Assembly: GCF_008274695.1 (NCBI RefSeq)
Contig: NZ_VTOU01000001.1
Coordinates: 62,001 to 126,000 of the forward strand
Length of the DNA stretch: 64,000 nucleotides
DNA from: Sphingomonas montanisoli
GTDB lineage: Bacteria; Pseudomonadota; Alphaproteobacteria; Sphingomonadales; Sphingomonadaceae
Direction of reading: 5' to 3'
Shown: in pieces, positions 33,335 through 42,742 of the stretch
Layout: every line of letters begins with the position of its first letter
How positions within the stretch are numbered: position 1 is the stretch's first letter
Notes under the pieces: generated by a model
Told to the model about the DNA's origin: nothing
Databases searched by the model: none
Seen by the model: only the letters and a program-made list of their open reading frames with translations
Translations under genes and position numbers: made by a program

Positions 33335-33712
33335 ATGGCCGACGATCGCGAACAGGGACGGGCGCTCCAGCCCAAATATGACGCCACAGGGCTGATCACG
33401 GCGGTCGTCACCGACCATGTGACCGGCGAGGTGCTGATGCTCGCGCATATGAACGCCGAGGCGCTCGATGCGACGATCAAAAGCGGGGAAGCGACCTTCT
33501 TCTCACGGTCACGCGGCAAGCTGTGGAAGAAGGGCGAGACCAGCGGCAACGTGATGCGCGTCGTCGAGATTCGGATCGACTGCGATCAGGATGCCGTCTG
33601 GCTACGCTGCGAACCGGCCGGTCCGGCATGCCACACAGGCGAGCGCAGCTGTTTTTATCGTACAATTGCGACGGCCCCGAATGGCGCCGTGACCCTCGAT
33701 CGCAAATTATGA
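33335..33712 (+). CDS. hisI: Phosphoribosyl-AMP cyclohydrolase
   Basis: 125 residues, a free-standing HisI that opens the purine ring of phosphoribosyl-AMP in histidine synthesis. [35 protein letters not shown] holds the substrate site; the metal and zinc ligands are in [11 protein letters not shown] and [12 protein letters not shown]. It is divergent from purF; no other his genes are in the window. Confidence 0.96.
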   Translation: MADDREQGRALQPKYDATGLITAVVTDHVTGEVLMLAHMNAEALDATIKSGEATFFSRSRGKLWKKGETSGNVMRVVEIRIDCDQDAVWLRCEPAGPACHTGERSCFYRTIATAPNGAVTLDRKL

Positions 33713-33903
33713 GCCACGCTTGACGATAACTCATTAAAAATCCCGGATTTGCGAGCGATTAGCAATTTCAGACACTTGGCTGGTCAAAAGCGCGATATTC
33801 GCAATCGATCGCACCCTTCGAGCGAGCAAAAATCCATCGCAAGCCAATGGCTTAACGATGATTTTTGTTTCGGTGCGCATTGGAACTGTGTCATTCTCAA
33901 CAC

Positions 33904-34359
33904 ATGGGGAATGAACCTGCCCAGATTCGACTTCACAGTCGGCTCATCGACACTCTGTACACGGAGGCGATGCTGCTGGCGGATGAGGTGCGTGCTTATT
34001 TCGAGCGCGCATCGGCGGAGCGCGAAGCGCTCTTGCCGCTCGATAGGGTCGTGTTTTCGTGCGAGTCGCTCAAGGTCACGACGCGGCTGATGCACATCCT
34101 CTCCTGGCTCCTTTCGCAGCGCGCAGCGGAAATGGGTCAGGTCGACACTATCGAGGCGCGCTTGACGAAGAGGATCGGCGAGGCCGCCGACAGCGACCCC
34201 GCGACGCTCCACGCCCTTCCGGACGAGGCGATCGCGCTGATCGAGGCCAGCCGGGATCTTTATGCCAGGGTTGCACGGCTTGATGCCGCGGAAGAACCGG
34301 CCGAGCCGGCACCGAGCCCTGCGCTGCATCTTCTAAGCCGTCTGGAGCGCGCATTTTGA
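33904..34359 (+). CDS. rcdA: DUF1465 protein, RcdA-like regulator of CtrA degradation
   Basis: 151 residues from ATG 33904 (MGNEPAQIRLHSRL). It matches the DUF1465 family, which includes Caulobacter RcdA: DTLYTEAMLLADEVRAYFERASAERE and SCESLKVTTRLMHILSWLLSQRAAE form the helical bundle. RcdA is an adaptor that helps ClpXP degrade CtrA and other substrates. The AT-rich region upstream carries TTAACGAT, close to a CtrA half-site, but this is not proof of control. Confidence 0.85.
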   Translation: MGNEPAQIRLHSRLIDTLYTEAMLLADEVRAYFERASAEREALLPLDRVVFSCESLKVTTRLMHILSWLLSQRAAEMGQVDTIEARLTKRIGEAADSDPATLHALPDEAIALIEASRDLYARVARLDAAEEPAEPAPSPALHLLSRLERAF

Positions 34360-34414
34360 GACCGGAGGCACGGCGCAATCGTGCCTCCTACTGAACCGCG
34401 ATCGGGGGGCGGCA

Positions 34415-35428
34415 ATGACGAGGAAGCCCAGAGAGGGCGTTACGAGCATATCCGATCTGGCGCGCCTTGCCGGCGTGTCGGCATCGACCGTGTCGCGCGC
34501 GCTGGCCGGCAGCAGCATGATCAGCGAAGGCACGCGCGCGCGCGTCAAGGCGTTGGCGCGCGAACATGGTTTCCGGCTCAACCAGATGGCGCGCAATCTG
34601 CGTCTGCGGCGATCTCAGGCGATCGGCCTGGTGCTTCCGATGGGGCACGAGGTCGGTCAGCATCTGTCCGATCCCTTCTTCGGCATCATGCTCGGATATC
34701 TTGCCGAAGGCGTCACGGCGCGCGGATATGACTTGCTGCTGTCGCGCATAGTGCCGACCGAGGATGGCTGGCTTGACGGGCTGGCCAATTCGGGGCGGAT
34801 CGACGGACTGATCGTGCTTGGCCAATCGGACCAGAGCGACGCGCTCGATCGGCTCGCGGCGGAATATCGACCGCTGATCGTCTGGGGCGAGCGGCAGGAA
34901 GGCCAACTCTACTGCTCGGTGGGCACGGATAACCGGATTGGCGGCATGATGGCGGCGCAGCATGTGCTGGCGCAGGGACGACGGCGGATATTGTTCGCCG
35001 GTTGCCTCGATGTCCCGGAAACGGCGGCCCGCTATGCCGGCTATATCGATGCGCATCGCGAAGCAGGCGTAGAGCCGTTCGGCAAGGTGGAAGCTTTGTT
35101 CGAACCTGCGCCCGCATTCGCGGCAATTGCCGAGCGGCTCAACCAGGGCGAATTGCCCGATGCGATCGTCGCGGCCTCGGACGTGATCGCGATCGAGGCG
35201 ATCAAGGCGCTCAAGGCGCGCGGACTGAATGTGCCCGATGATGTGGCCGTAACCGGATTTGACGACGTTCCGGTCGCCGAACTCATGGCGCCGGCGCTTA
35301 CGACCATCCGGCAGGATTTCCAGCGCGGTGCGGGGGAAATGGTCGATCGCCTCTTCCGCCGGCATGCGGGCGAGGACGTTGGATCGCTCGTGATGGCGCC
35401 GACACTGGTGAAGCGCGCTTCGGCCTAG
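34415..35428 (+). CDS. LacI family transcriptional regulator
   Basis: 337 residues. The N-terminal helix-turn-helix and hinge are textbook LacI (SISDLARLAGVSASTVSRALAG, then NQMARNLRLRRSQAIGLVLP), followed by the periplasmic-binding-protein-like sensor domain (YRPLIVWGERQEG, ITGFDDVP-type VTGFDDVPVAELM near the end). It lies just before a TonB-dependent receptor in the same direction, so it probably controls uptake of a sugar or related nutrient brought in by that receptor. Confidence 0.93.
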   Translation: MTRKPREGVTSISDLARLAGVSASTVSRALAGSSMISEGTRARVKALAREHGFRLNQMARNLRLRRSQAIGLVLPMGHEVGQHLSDPFFGIMLGYLAEGVTARGYDLLLSRIVPTEDGWLDGLANSGRIDGLIVLGQSDQSDALDRLAAEYRPLIVWGERQEGQLYCSVGTDNRIGGMMAAQHVLAQGRRRILFAGCLDVPETAARYAGYIDAHREAGVEPFGKVEALFEPAPAFAAIAERLNQGELPDAIVAASDVIAIEAIKALKARGLNVPDDVAVTGFDDVPVAELMAPALTTIRQDFQRGAGEMVDRLFRRHAGEDVGSLVMAPTLVKRASA

Positions 35429-35521
35429 GGGACTGCGGTCTGACAGTTATGATCGGCTGCAGACGTATCTGTGCGATATCAGGGGTTGCAGCGGAAGCCG
35501 CGTCGGGCGAAACCGGTGAAT

Positions 35522-37972
35522 ATGAGGGGGACGGCGGCGAGCATCAGCTTGGGCGCGATGGCGATGGCGGTGCCCTCGCTTGCGCAGACGCCGCCCGTGG
35601 AACCGCGTCAGTTGTCGAGTTCGCCGACGATCATCGTCACGGCGGTGCCGCGTGGGCTCAACCGGCTCGACGCCAGCATCTCGGTGAGCACGGTCAGCCC
35701 CGATGAGATATCGATCCTGTCGCCGCGATCGACCGCCGAGATTTTCCGCAACATCCCCGGCGTCCGCGCCGAAAGTTCGGGCGGGGAAGGGAATGCCAAT
35801 ATCGCGGTGCGCGGCCTGCCGCTCGCGACCGGCGGCGCGAAATATGTCCAACTGCAGGAGGATGGTCTTCCGGCGCTGCAGTTCGGCGACATCACCTTCG
35901 CCACGGCCGACAGCTTCATCCGTGCGGACCTGAACGTGCTGCGGATCGAGGCGGTGCGCGGCGGATCGGCCTCGACGCTCGTTTCGAATGCGCCGGGCGC
36001 GGTCATAAACATCCTGTCGAAAACCGGCGAGACCGCAGGCGGTGATATCCGCGCGGGTTTTGGCCTCGATTACGAGGAGTATCGCCTCGATTTCGATTAT
36101 GGCGCGCCGATCGGCGATGACTGGCGCTTCCATGTCGGCGGATTCTATCGGCGCGGCGAGGGACCGCGAAAAGTCGGATATGACGGCAATCGCGGTGGCC
36201 AGATCAAAGGCAATGTCACCAAGTACTTTGCGAGCGGTTTCGTCCGGCTCTATTTCAAATATCTGGATGACCACGCGGTGTCCTATCTCCCCGCCCCGGC
36301 ACGCGTGACGGGGAGCGATTCCGACCCGAGCTACCAGAGCCTGCCCGGCTTCTCGATCAACGGCGGCTCGCCCTATTCGCGCAACATCCGCACCGCGTTG
36401 ACGCTCGATCGCGACAATCGTCCGGTGCGCGACGATGTTGCGGATGGCATGCGATCACTGGTCCGTCAGGTGGGAATGGAGATCCAGGTCCAGCCCGGCG
36501 ATGGCTGGACACTGCGCGAACGCTTTCGCTACGCAAACACGTCCGGACGCTTCACGGGGCTGTTCCCAGCGGCAGTCGACAACGCCTCCACGATTGCGAC
36601 GGCGCTCGGTGGGGCAGGGGCGAGCATCGCATACGCGACCGGATCGTTGGCTGGCACCACGATCGCAACGCCTGCCACGCTCAACGGCAACGGGCTTTTG
36701 TCGGAAAGCGCCATCTTCGACGTGCGGCTGCGCAATCTCGATGAGATCGTCAACGACATGCGCGCGATCCGCGACGCCAACGTCGGCGGCGGTAAACTGA
36801 CTCTGACCGGGGGGCTCTATCTCGCACGCCAGTATATGAAGAGCGACTGGCGGTGGACGAGCCTCGTCTCCGACGTCCGCGGCGACGGGAATGCGGCGCT
36901 GATCGACATACGAAATGCCGCCGGACAGCGCGTCACCGAAGCCGGCGTCTATGGATATGGTGCGACCTATTTCGGCAATTGCTGTCGCCGCGACTATGAT
37001 CTGCGATACGACATCGCTGCGCCCTTCGCCGCCATGAGCTTCCTTCGCGGCAAGTGGACGCTCGCCGGGAGCGTGCGGTGGGACAATGGCCGCACGCGGG
37101 GTAATTTGCGTGGGGTTGCGGCGACCGTTGGTTCGCTCGACGTCAATGGCGACGGGACGATTTCGCCGCCCGAGACGCGCACAACCTTGCTTCCGGCCGC
37201 GCGATCGCCTGTCCGCTACGATTATGACTATGTGTCGTGGTCGACGGGCCTCAACTATCGCCTCGACCGCGAGATGTCTTTCTTCGCGCGCTACAGCCGA
37301 GGCGGGCGCGCCAATGCCGACCGCATCCTGTTCGGCCCGGCGATCGATGCGGCCGGCGGCATCGCGGACAAGAGCGCGGCGGTCGATTTCGTGCGGCAGG
37401 CCGAAGCCGGCGTCAAATATCGCACCCGGCGGATGGAACTCTACGCCACCCTGTTCCACGCCAATACCGAGGAACAGAATTTCGAGGCGACGAGCCTGCG
37501 CTTCCTCGATCGCCGATACCGCGCGACGGGCGTCGAGCTGGAAGGCAGCTATTTCTCGCTGAACGGCCTCGGCCTCACCGCGAAGGGGACATGGACCGAC
37601 GCGAAGATCAGCGCCGACGCGATCACCCCTGCCAATGAAGGCAATCGCCCCCGCCGTCAGGCCAAGTTCGTCTATCAGCTGACCCCGCAATATCGCCGGC
37701 AGCTGTTCACGATCGGCGCCAACATCGTCGGCACAGGCGACAGCTACGCGCAGGACAGCAATCAGCTGAAGCTACCTGGCTTCACCACGGTCAGCCTGTT
37801 CGCCGAAGTGCGTCCAATGCCGCGTGTGTCGGTATCGATCGGCGCGAACAACCTGTTCGATGTGAAGGGATTTACGGAAGCCGAAGAGGCATCGATCCCT
37901 GTGAACGGCATCGTTCGCACCCGATCGATCAACGGGCGCACGATTTCGGCGACGGTCGGCTATTCCTTCTGA
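35522..37972 (+). CDS. TonB-dependent outer-membrane receptor with an EF-hand-like loop
   Basis: About 816 residues from ATG 35522, which gives a standard signal peptide (MRGTAASISLGAMAMAVPSLAQ); a GTG at 35471 would add 17 basic residues. A TonB-box-like TIIVTAV precedes the plug (IFRNIPGVRAESSGG, NIAVRGLPL, IEAVRGGSASTLVSNAPGAVINI), then the beta-barrel ends in Phe (ATVGYSF) as expected. At 37139-37174 lies DVNGDGTISPPE, a canonical 12-residue calcium-binding loop. The upstream LacI gene suggests a carbohydrate substrate. The stop overlaps dedA by 13 bases. Confidence 0.93.
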   Translation: MRGTAASISLGAMAMAVPSLAQTPPVEPRQLSSSPTIIVTAVPRGLNRLDASISVSTVSPDEISILSPRSTAEIFRNIPGVRAESSGGEGNANIAVRGLPLATGGAKYVQLQEDGLPALQFGDITFATADSFIRADLNVLRIEAVRGGSASTLVSNAPGAVINILSKTGETAGGDIRAGFGLDYEEYRLDFDYGAPIGDDWRFHVGGFYRRGEGPRKVGYDGNRGGQIKGNVTKYFASGFVRLYFKYLDDHAVSYLPAPARVTGSDSDPSYQSLPGFSINGGSPYSRNIRTALTLDRDNRPVRDDVADGMRSLVRQVGMEIQVQPGDGWTLRERFRYANTSGRFTGLFPAAVDNASTIATALGGAGASIAYATGSLAGTTIATPATLNGNGLLSESAIFDVRLRNLDEIVNDMRAIRDANVGGGKLTLTGGLYLARQYMKSDWRWTSLVSDVRGDGNAALIDIRNAAGQRVTEAGVYGYGATYFGNCCRRDYDLRYDIAAPFAAMSFLRGKWTLAGSVRWDNGRTRGNLRGVAATVGSLDVNGDGTISPPETRTTLLPAARSPVRYDYDYVSWSTGLNYRLDREMSFFARYSRGGRANADRILFGPAIDAAGGIADKSAAVDFVRQAEAGVKYRTRRMELYATLFHANTEEQNFEATSLRFLDRRYRATGVELEGSYFSLNGLGLTAKGTWTDAKISADAITPANEGNRPRRQAKFVYQLTPQYRRQLFTIGANIVGTGDSYAQDSNQLKLPGFTTVSLFAEVRPMPRVSVSIGANNLFDVKGFTEAEEASIPVNGIVRTRSINGRTISATVGYSF

Positions 37973-38565
37973 CGGCGATCCCAGGTCGCGACACGCCAGA
38001 GATACCAGACAACCATCACGCCCACGACCGCGAAGGTCACGATGTTGAGCCACTGCTCGGCCTGCGTAAAGGTATGTCGCAAGGTCCAGCCAAGCGTACC
38101 GAGCGTAGTCACCCAGCCCAACGTGCCGAGCATCGACCACAGGAAGAAGGCGCAGAAACGCATCCGCACCAGCCCCGCCGGAACCGATATCAGCGTACGG
38201 AAGGTCGGCATGATTCGGCCGAGGCCGACGAGCCAGCCACCATAGCGCCGAAACCAGCGTTCGCCGGTCTCGATCTCGCTCCAGTCGACCGTGAACCAGC
38301 GCCCGTGCCGCTCGACGACCGGGCGGAGGCGATCGAAGCCGAGCGCCCGCGCGACGAAATACCACATCGTGTTGCCGACCATTGCGCCTGCGGTGCCGAC
38401 CACGATTGCAACGGGCAGCGACAGCCGCCCCGCCGCCGCCTCGTAACCCGCCAGCGACATGATCACTTCGGAAGGGATCGGCGGGAACACGGTTTCTGCG
38501 ACCATCAGCAGGAAGATGCCGAAATAGCCGCCGTCGACGATCAACTGGCGAACCCAGTCGGCCAT
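37960..38565 (-). CDS. DedA family membrane protein
   Basis: 201 residues. The DedA/VTT pattern is clear: YFGIFLLMVAETVFPPIPSEVIMSLAGY, then GTAGAMVGNTMWYFVARALG and FRRYGGWLVGLGRIMPTFRTLISVPAGL, with helices between. These inner-membrane proteins are linked to flipping of undecaprenyl phosphate or other lipids. It starts two bases before the gshB stop on the minus strand, at the end of the rsmI-yraN-gshB run. Confidence 0.93.
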   Translation of the reverse strand: MADWVRQLIVDGGYFGIFLLMVAETVFPPIPSEVIMSLAGYEAAAGRLSLPVAIVVGTAGAMVGNTMWYFVARALGFDRLRPVVERHGRWFTVDWSEIETGERWFRRYGGWLVGLGRIMPTFRTLISVPAGLVRMRFCAFFLWSMLGTLGWVTTLGTLGWTLRHTFTQAEQWLNIVTFAVVGVMVVWYLWRVATWDRRQKE

Positions 38566-38567
38566 GA

Positions 38568-39515
38568 TCAGCGCGCCTTGGCCTCGATGGCCTCCCAGAT
38601 CAGCGCGGGCGTATCGGTGCCGTTGAAATTGTCGATCGCGACGATGCCGGTGGGGGAGGTGACGTTGATCTCGGTCAGGTGCCCCGCGATCACGTCAATG
38701 CCCACGAACAGGAGGCCACGTGCGGCAAGGTCCGGTCCAAGCGCCTCGCAAATCTCGACTTCGCGGGGCGTTAATTCGGTCGCATCGGCTTTGCCGCCCG
38801 CCGCCAGATTCGATCGAATCTCACCTTTCTTCGGTAAGCGGTTGATAGCGCCAGCAACTTTGCCGTCGACCAGCACGATCCTCTTGTCGCCCTTGGTCAC
38901 GTCGGGAAGGAAGGCTTGAACCATGAACGGCTCGCGCCAGACCTGCCCGAACAGTTCGGTGAGGGCCGCTAGATTGGCGTCGTTGCGGCCGACATGGAAC
39001 ACGGCCGAGCCGGCATTGCCGTAAAGCGGCTTCACCACAACCTCGCCATGTTCCTCATGGAAGGCGCGCGCGTCTTCGAGCCGGCGGGTGATCATCGTCG
39101 GCGGCATGAAGCGCGCGTAATCGAGCACGAACAGCTTTTCAGGCGCGTTGCGGACCGAAGCCGGATCGTTGACCACCAGGGTCTTGTGCTGAATCCGCTC
39201 AAGCAGATGGGTCGCTGTGATATAAGCGAGGTCGAACGGCGGATCCTGCCGCATCAGCACGACGTCGATGTCGTCGGCGAGGTCGATGACCTCCCATTCG
39301 CCCAGCTCGAAATGATCGCCAAGGACGCGGGCCAGCCGCGTGATCCGTCGGGCCGGTGCGGTCAGGCGCCCGTCGCGATAGCAGAGATCCCCGGCCGCAT
39401 AATGCCAGAGGCTGTGCCCGCGCGCGATTCCGGAGAGCATCACGGCGAAGGTCGAATCGCCCATGATGTTGATCGTCTCAAGCGGATCCATCTGGACCGC
39501 GACATTCAGGCTCAT
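38568..39515 (-). CDS. gshB: Glutathione synthetase
   Basis: 315 residues, a normal GshB length. It joins gamma-glutamylcysteine and glycine using ATP. Conserved segments: MDPLETINIMGDSTFAVML at the start, MRQDPPFDLAYITATHLLE, VVKPLYGNAGSAVFHV of the ATP-grasp, and FVGIDVIAGHLTEINVTSPTG. It follows yraN on the minus strand by about 55 bases. Confidence 0.96.
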   Translation of the reverse strand: MSLNVAVQMDPLETINIMGDSTFAVMLSGIARGHSLWHYAAGDLCYRDGRLTAPARRITRLARVLGDHFELGEWEVIDLADDIDVVLMRQDPPFDLAYITATHLLERIQHKTLVVNDPASVRNAPEKLFVLDYARFMPPTMITRRLEDARAFHEEHGEVVVKPLYGNAGSAVFHVGRNDANLAALTELFGQVWREPFMVQAFLPDVTKGDKRIVLVDGKVAGAINRLPKKGEIRSNLAAGGKADATELTPREVEICEALGPDLAARGLLFVGIDVIAGHLTEINVTSPTGIVAIDNFNGTDTPALIWEAIEAKAR

Positions 39516-39569
39516 GGGGGCAGGCTCCGTTGTTTGGAGCCGCTTACCTAGGGTCGCGGTGGTGACTTG

Positions 39570-39923
39570 TCACCCATGCCAGACGTTGGGCAGATGGATC
39601 GGCAGCGACCACGGGCGCACGAGCATCACGTCGATGCGGATAGCATCGCGCGGGCCGGCATAGCGCGACGCGACGGCCTCTGCTGCGGCGATCACGCGGC
39701 GCAGGCGATATTCGTCAATCGATCGGAGCAGATTGCGCTCCGTGCCGCGCGTCTTGACCTCGACGAAGGCGACGGTTCCGCAACGGCGTGCGACCAGATC
39801 GATCTCGCCTCGATATGTTTTCACGCGCCGGCCCACGATCCGCCAGCCGCGCAACATCAGCCACAGCGAAGCTAGCGTTTCGCCCCAGCGGCCCCGCTTT
39901 TCGGCATGGTGACGGTCGCTCAT
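39570..39923 (-). CDS. YraN/UPF0102 endonuclease-like protein
   Basis: 117 residues from the ATG at 39921-39923, which overlaps the rsmI stop (ATGA). It contains the PD-(D/E)xK-type pattern of the YraN family: YRGEIDLVARRCGTVAFVEVKTRG, with the Asp and ExK residues in place. It is Arg-rich, suggesting nucleic-acid binding. The biological role is not established. The rsmI-yraN pairing is common in proteobacteria. Confidence 0.92.
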   Translation of the reverse strand: MSDRHHAEKRGRWGETLASLWLMLRGWRIVGRRVKTYRGEIDLVARRCGTVAFVEVKTRGTERNLLRSIDEYRLRRVIAAAEAVASRYAGPRDAIRIDVMLVRPWSLPIHLPNVWHG

Positions 39924-40801
39924 TCCGGGTCCTTCATCGTCATGGCCAGGGCATAGAGGTCGCGACGGGGAAGGCCTGTGATCTTCGACACTTCGGCTGC
40001 GGCTTTCGTCGGAGGGAGGCGGGTGATCGCATCTCGTAGCAACGCCTCCGCTTCGGCTTCGGTTGCAGGCGCGGCCTCTCCGGGCGGGCCCACGATGATG
40101 ACGATCTCGCCCTTGGGCGGATGATCGGCATAGCGCGCCGCAAGATCGGTCAGCGTTCCCGTCACGCATTCCTCATAGGCCTTGCTGATTTCCCGGGCGA
40201 CGCCAGCCTCGCGATCGCCCAGCCCCTTGGCCAAAGCGCCCAGGGTCACGGCCAGTCTTGGGCCGGATTCGTAAAGAATCAGTGTGGCGCGGATGGCGGA
40301 AATCTCGGCAATCGCATCCGTCTTGGCCTTCTCCTTGGCGGGGAGGAAGCCGAGAAAGAAAAAGCGATCGGTGGGAAGACCGGCGAGGGTCAATGCCGCG
40401 ATCGCAGCGCAGGGGCCAGGGATGGTGGTGACGATATGACCCGCCGCGCGCGCATCGCGGACCAGTTTGTACCCCGGATCGGAGATCAACGGCGTGCCCG
40501 CGTCGGACACCAAAGCGATGGCCTCACCTGCCATTCGGGCGATCAGGGCCGGGCGCACCTTGTCGGCATTGTGATCGTGATAGGGCGCCATTGGACGCTT
40601 CGTACCGATCCGCTGAAGCAGCTTGGCCGTCACACGGCTGTCTTCGACCGCTATCAGATCGGCACGGGCCAATATGTCGGCGGCACGCGGGGAAAGGTCG
40701 CCCAAGTTGCCGATCGGCGTGGCAACGATATACAGGCCCGGGGAGAGGGACGCATTCGGTTGCCGGTCGGCAACCGGATCGGGCTCAAAAGGATCGGTCA
40801 T
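39920..40801 (-). CDS. rsmI: 16S rRNA (cytidine(1402)-2'-O)-methyltransferase
   Basis: 293 residues from the ATG at 40799-40801; the frame continues upstream but only into the LpoA-like gene on the other strand. RsmI uses SAM to methylate C1402 in the decoding centre. Motifs: LYIVATPIGNLGDLSPRA, VEDSRVTAKLL, LVSDAGTPLISDPGYKLV and FLGFLPAKEKAK. Its start stands three bases from the start of the divergent LpoA-like gene. Confidence 0.95.
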   Translation of the reverse strand: MTDPFEPDPVADRQPNASLSPGLYIVATPIGNLGDLSPRAADILARADLIAVEDSRVTAKLLQRIGTKRPMAPYHDHNADKVRPALIARMAGEAIALVSDAGTPLISDPGYKLVRDARAAGHIVTTIPGPCAAIAALTLAGLPTDRFFFLGFLPAKEKAKTDAIAEISAIRATLILYESGPRLAVTLGALAKGLGDREAGVAREISKAYEECVTGTLTDLAARYADHPPKGEIVIIVGPPGEAAPATEAEAEALLRDAITRLPPTKAAAEVSKITGLPRRDLYALAMTMKDPE

Positions 40802-40804
40802 AGA

Positions 40805-41992
40805 ATGAGTGTAATGGCAGAAGCTCCCCGTTGCGATCAACGATCGCGCCGCATGTTCGTCGCGGGGGCGACGTTGTTTACGATGCTGTTGGCAAGCTGC
40901 TCTGGAGTCGTCCCGCGTGGGGGGCGCCCAGCGCCGGCCGCACCCAAGCCGCAGGCCCAGTCCGAAATCGCGCCGCAGGATCAGCCGCGGCATCGTGTCG
41001 CCGTGCTCGTGCCGTTGAGCGGACCGAACGCCTCTGTCGGCCAGTCGATCGCCAATGCCGCGAGTATGGCGCTGATCGACACCAGCAATCGATCGATCCG
41101 CCTGACGACTTATGACACCGCGACCGGCGCCGCCGCCGCCGCCAAGCGTGCGCTGGCCGATGGCAACCGCCTGTTCCTGGGGCCGCTGCTGTCTCAAGAC
41201 GTCGCTGCGGTTGCCGCGGAGGCACGGAACGCGTCAGTCCCGGTCGTCGCTTATTCGAACGATACGTCGGTCGTGGGCGATGGCGTCTATCTGATGGGCT
41301 TTTCGCCGAACCAGTCGGTCGATCGCGTCGTTCGCTATGCCAAGGGGCGCGGCATCACCAAGTTCGCGGCACTCGTGCCGGCCGGCGTCTATGGCCGCAA
41401 CGCTTCGACCGCGATGATCCGCGCAGTGGAAAGCGCGGGCGGTTCGCTCGTCGCGATGAAAAGCTATGATCGCAGCCCCAAGTCGTTGGGTGTCGCGGTG
41501 GCGCAACTCGGCAAGGGCCAGCCTTATGATGCCGTTCTCGTCGCCGACAATGCCCGCATCGCGACCCAGGCCGTACCGCTCGTCCGTAAGGCCACCAGCC
41601 CACAGGCGCGCGTAATGGGGACCGAGCTTTGGCAGGCCGAATCGGGGCTGCTGACCTCGCCGATCCTTGCTGGCTCGTGGTTCGCCAGCGTCTCCGACAA
41701 GCGTTATCGCCAGCTTGCTGTCGGCTATAAGCGCCAGTTCGGACGTGCGCCGTTCCGCCTTGCAAGCCTGGGTTACGATTCGATGCTGCTGGTAATCAAG
41801 GCTACGGGCAGCTGGAAGGTGGGCGATCGCTTCCCGGCGAACATGCTGCGCGATCCCGACGGCTTCGTCGGCGTCGACGGCGCTTTCCGCTTCGGCCCGA
41901 CCGGCATCGCCGAGCGCGCGCTCGAGGTCCAGGAACTCAGCCCGGCGGGCGTCAAGACGGTGTCCGAAGCGCCGGCCAGCTTCAAGCAGTAG
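40805..41992 (+). CDS. Penicillin-binding protein activator, LpoA-like lipoprotein
   Basis: 395 residues from ATG 40805; ATGs at 40814 and 40853 are alternatives. RSRRMFVAGATLFTMLLASC is a lipoprotein signal with lipobox LASC. The rest is a periplasmic-binding-protein type I fold (HRVAVLVPLSGPNASVGQSI, FLGPLLSQDVAAVAAEARN, ALVPAGVYGRNASTAMI), as in the N-terminal-type domain of LpoA, which activates peptidoglycan synthases from the outer membrane. It is divergent from rsmI, an order often seen in proteobacteria. Confidence 0.85.
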   Translation: MSVMAEAPRCDQRSRRMFVAGATLFTMLLASCSGVVPRGGRPAPAAPKPQAQSEIAPQDQPRHRVAVLVPLSGPNASVGQSIANAASMALIDTSNRSIRLTTYDTATGAAAAAKRALADGNRLFLGPLLSQDVAAVAAEARNASVPVVAYSNDTSVVGDGVYLMGFSPNQSVDRVVRYAKGRGITKFAALVPAGVYGRNASTAMIRAVESAGGSLVAMKSYDRSPKSLGVAVAQLGKGQPYDAVLVADNARIATQAVPLVRKATSPQARVMGTELWQAESGLLTSPILAGSWFASVSDKRYRQLAVGYKRQFGRAPFRLASLGYDSMLLVIKATGSWKVGDRFPANMLRDPDGFVGVDGAFRFGPTGIAERALEVQELSPAGVKTVSEAPASFKQ

Positions 41993-41995
41993 GCA

Positions 41996-42691
41996 TCACG
42001 GCTTCGCGTAAACCTCTTCGAGCGAGCGGGAGCGGGTGATCCACTCCCGGCTCGCCGAAGGAAAATCCTTCTCGCCGGCGAACCGGACGCGGACTGCGGC
42101 GTCCATGCCTGCCGCGCGCATCGGCAGAACGAAATTCTGCGCAACGGCCCGACGGGTCGCATCGCGCGCCAGCGACATCGGGATCGGTGCGCGCGCCTGC
42201 CGCAGCAGCTCGGCTTGGCCCGCACGGCGGTTCGCCGCATCCAGCGTCTGCGCAGCGTCCGTCAGCCGCAGCAGCAACCCGCCACTGTCATACTCCTTGA
42301 TCCGCGTCAGATCGATCTGCGGGCCGACGGTCTCGACGTCGGGCAGGGTGACGAACAGTTCCTTGCTCTTGGCCGCCCAGCGCACATCGGCATCCTTGAG
42401 CCGCGCCATATCGACTTCGTAGCGGACGAGGCCCGGCATGATCAGCGTCTTTTGCGCGGACAGGCCGAATCGGCTCTGCTTTGAGGTCACGACCGCGACA
42501 TAGCTGGCGGTGAAGGCGGACAGACGGTTCTGCTCGCGCAGGCCCTGCAGGCTGGCGGATACGATCGTTTCGGGCTTCGGGTCGACGATCGCGTCATAGC
42601 GTCGACCGAGCGACCATCCGAGAAGCGCCACCACGACCACGATCGTCAAACCGGTCGCCAGTCCGACCCATAATCCTACACGTCGCCGCAC
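41996..42691 (-). CDS. DUF4230 domain protein
   Basis: 231 residues with an N-terminal membrane helix (VGLATGLTIVVVVALLGWSL) and then the DUF4230 body: FTASYVAVVTSKQSRFGLSAQKTLIMPGLVRYEVDMARL, a short motif typical of the family. The C-terminal half is probably periplasmic or cytosolic and Arg-rich. Function unknown. It converges on the LpoA-like gene and is followed by no gene on its own strand. Confidence 0.85.
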   Translation of the reverse strand: MRRRVGLWVGLATGLTIVVVVALLGWSLGRRYDAIVDPKPETIVSASLQGLREQNRLSAFTASYVAVVTSKQSRFGLSAQKTLIMPGLVRYEVDMARLKDADVRWAAKSKELFVTLPDVETVGPQIDLTRIKEYDSGGLLLRLTDAAQTLDAANRRAGQAELLRQARAPIPMSLARDATRRAVAQNFVLPMRAAGMDAAVRVRFAGEKDFPSASREWITRSRSLEEVYAKP

Positions 42692-42742
42692 ATATATCTC
42701 CTTCGCGTCCCGAGATGGGGCAGGGGAACGGCGTTGTGAAGG

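Noticed and set aside
36455-37690. 411-codon frame antisense to the TonB receptor
   Set aside because: A shadow of the receptor's codon bias; no ribosome site or motif.
40121-40804. Long N-terminal extension of the LpoA-like protein
   Set aside because: It is antisense to rsmI, and the lipoprotein signal begins after 40805.
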